A DNA stretch of 64,000 nt, from contig JAMPHY010000013.1 of the NCBI GenBank assembly GCA_023663185.1, forward strand, positions 1-64,000. Direction: 5' to 3'. Within the stretch, counting starts at the first letter, position 1. Every line of letters begins with the position of its first letter. The DNA is from Clostridiales bacterium (GTDB taxonomy: Bacteria > Bacillota > Clostridia > Lachnospirales > Lachnospiraceae). The notes beneath the pieces are model-generated. The model was not told the origin of the DNA, did not search any database, and was given only the letters and a program-made list of their open reading frames with translations. Both the position numbers and the translations under genes were made by a program. Shown in pieces: positions 63,450-64,000 of the stretch.

Positions 63450-63929
63450 CTATATAGTATAGCACAATACCCCTAAATCGTACAGTATTTGTTTATAATA
63501 TGGAAAAATTCTCTCGAAAACGTTGCCTGTGCTATAGACATACGGAGCTCTGGAAGGGAAAAAGTTATACATTCTCCACACATACAAGATAAGCAGGCAG
63601 ACTACAGCTATTCCGATAAGCTGCATTAACCATTTCGCCTTTCTCCCCAGTATATACCTGTTAAAACAAAAGTATATAAAAATACAGACAATCGGTATTC
63701 CCAGCGGATTTATCTGTATGGACTGCCGCACTCTTCCCGTTGCCAGATAAAAAAACGCCCTTGTCAGTCCGCAGCCGGGGCAGGGAAATCCTGTCATTAT
63801 TACCATCGGGCAAAAGGCGTGAAAAATCAAATTAACCAAAACCGTATAAACTATTAGAATTATAACTGCCAGTCCATAGTCTTTGATATCGCGAGTAACA
63901 CGTGTTATTGTTTCTTTAATGCTAATCAT
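63450..63929 (-). CDS. DUF2752 membrane protein
   Basis: The protein has 159 residues. The DUF2752 signature GFPCPGCGLTRAFFYLATG lies near residue 47-65. About three to four membrane helices are present (18-38, 80-97, 103-120). Its function is unknown; the cysteines may bind metal or form a disulfide. It is first in a probable two-gene unit with the repeat protein. The last 70 bases of the window, beyond its start, show no feature. Confidence 0.9.
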   Translation of the reverse strand: MISIKETITRVTRDIKDYGLAVIILIVYTVLVNLIFHAFCPMVIMTGFPCPGCGLTRAFFYLATGRVRQSIQINPLGIPIVCIFIYFCFNRYILGRKAKWLMQLIGIAVVCLLILYVWRMYNFFPSRAPYVYSTGNVFERIFPYYKQILYDLGVLCYTI

Positions 63930-64000
63930 TTATTCTTTATCCTAATCATTTATTCTGTTATTGCATTGCGCTAAGCATTAACATCTTTATCCCATACAAC

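Overview
The window reads as chromosomal DNA from an anaerobic Clostridia species, most likely Lachnospiraceae (Bacillota). The basis is the low-to-moderate GC content, strong AGGAGG-type ribosome sites, AddAB instead of RecBCD, a T-box leader, a pyrophosphate-type phosphofructokinase, a DUF6062 protein, an LplBC-type sugar transporter without its own ATPase, and AgrB/LytTR signalling. No rRNA, tRNA, CRISPR array, integrase or intact insertion sequence was seen.

Layout. 1-5.2 kb: an accessory peptide-signalling island. It holds the start of an ABC transporter, a radical SAM/SPASM enzyme with a PqqD-like N-terminus, a 57-residue precursor-like peptide, a LytTR regulator, AgrB and an AgrC-type kinase. 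The island abuts the first codons of a decayed malQ. 5.3-14.8 kb: housekeeping genes (HAD phosphatase, DUF6062, TetR, DUF2225, GlnRS, DHH phosphoesterase, chemoreceptor). 14.9-21.9 kb: a six-gene dlt-like envelope operon (transglutaminase-fold protein, lipoprotein, adenylating enzyme, carrier protein, MBOAT, SGNH protein). 22-29.4 kb: a racemase, a T-box-controlled MetRS with a divergent KMSKS loop, a PemK-like toxin/Panacea antitoxin pair beside an acetyltransferase remnant, a DUF3800 gene with a structured leader, a DHH protein and an RNHCP protein. 29.5-38 kb: addAB and cysK, followed by a MITE-like inverted-repeat element. 38.3-43.6 kb: an unassigned glycosidase-like protein facing a sugar ABC transporter. 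43.8-53.2 kb: a five-gene run on the minus strand with a REC-HD-GYP protein, two hybrid histidine kinases (one fused to a DegV domain), glycogen phosphorylase and a HIT protein. 53.3-58.1 kb: PPi-type PFK, a DUF1835 protein, two PIN-domain toxin modules and a frameshifted surface-protein gene. 58.2-64 kb: a cation/Ca antiporter behind a probable metal riboswitch, a MATE exporter, a GH25 lysozyme, an RlmI-like methyltransferase, a repeat-bearing membrane protein and a DUF2752 protein.

How the genes work together. The left island looks like a quorum-type circuit. AgrB would process a peptide, the kinase and LytTR regulator would sense it, and a radical SAM enzyme plus exporter may make or release a modified peptide. 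The second signalling cluster is apparently co-oriented with glycogen phosphorylase, which hints at a link between sensing and storage-carbohydrate use. Several functions are inferred from recognised family motifs only; no database search was possible.
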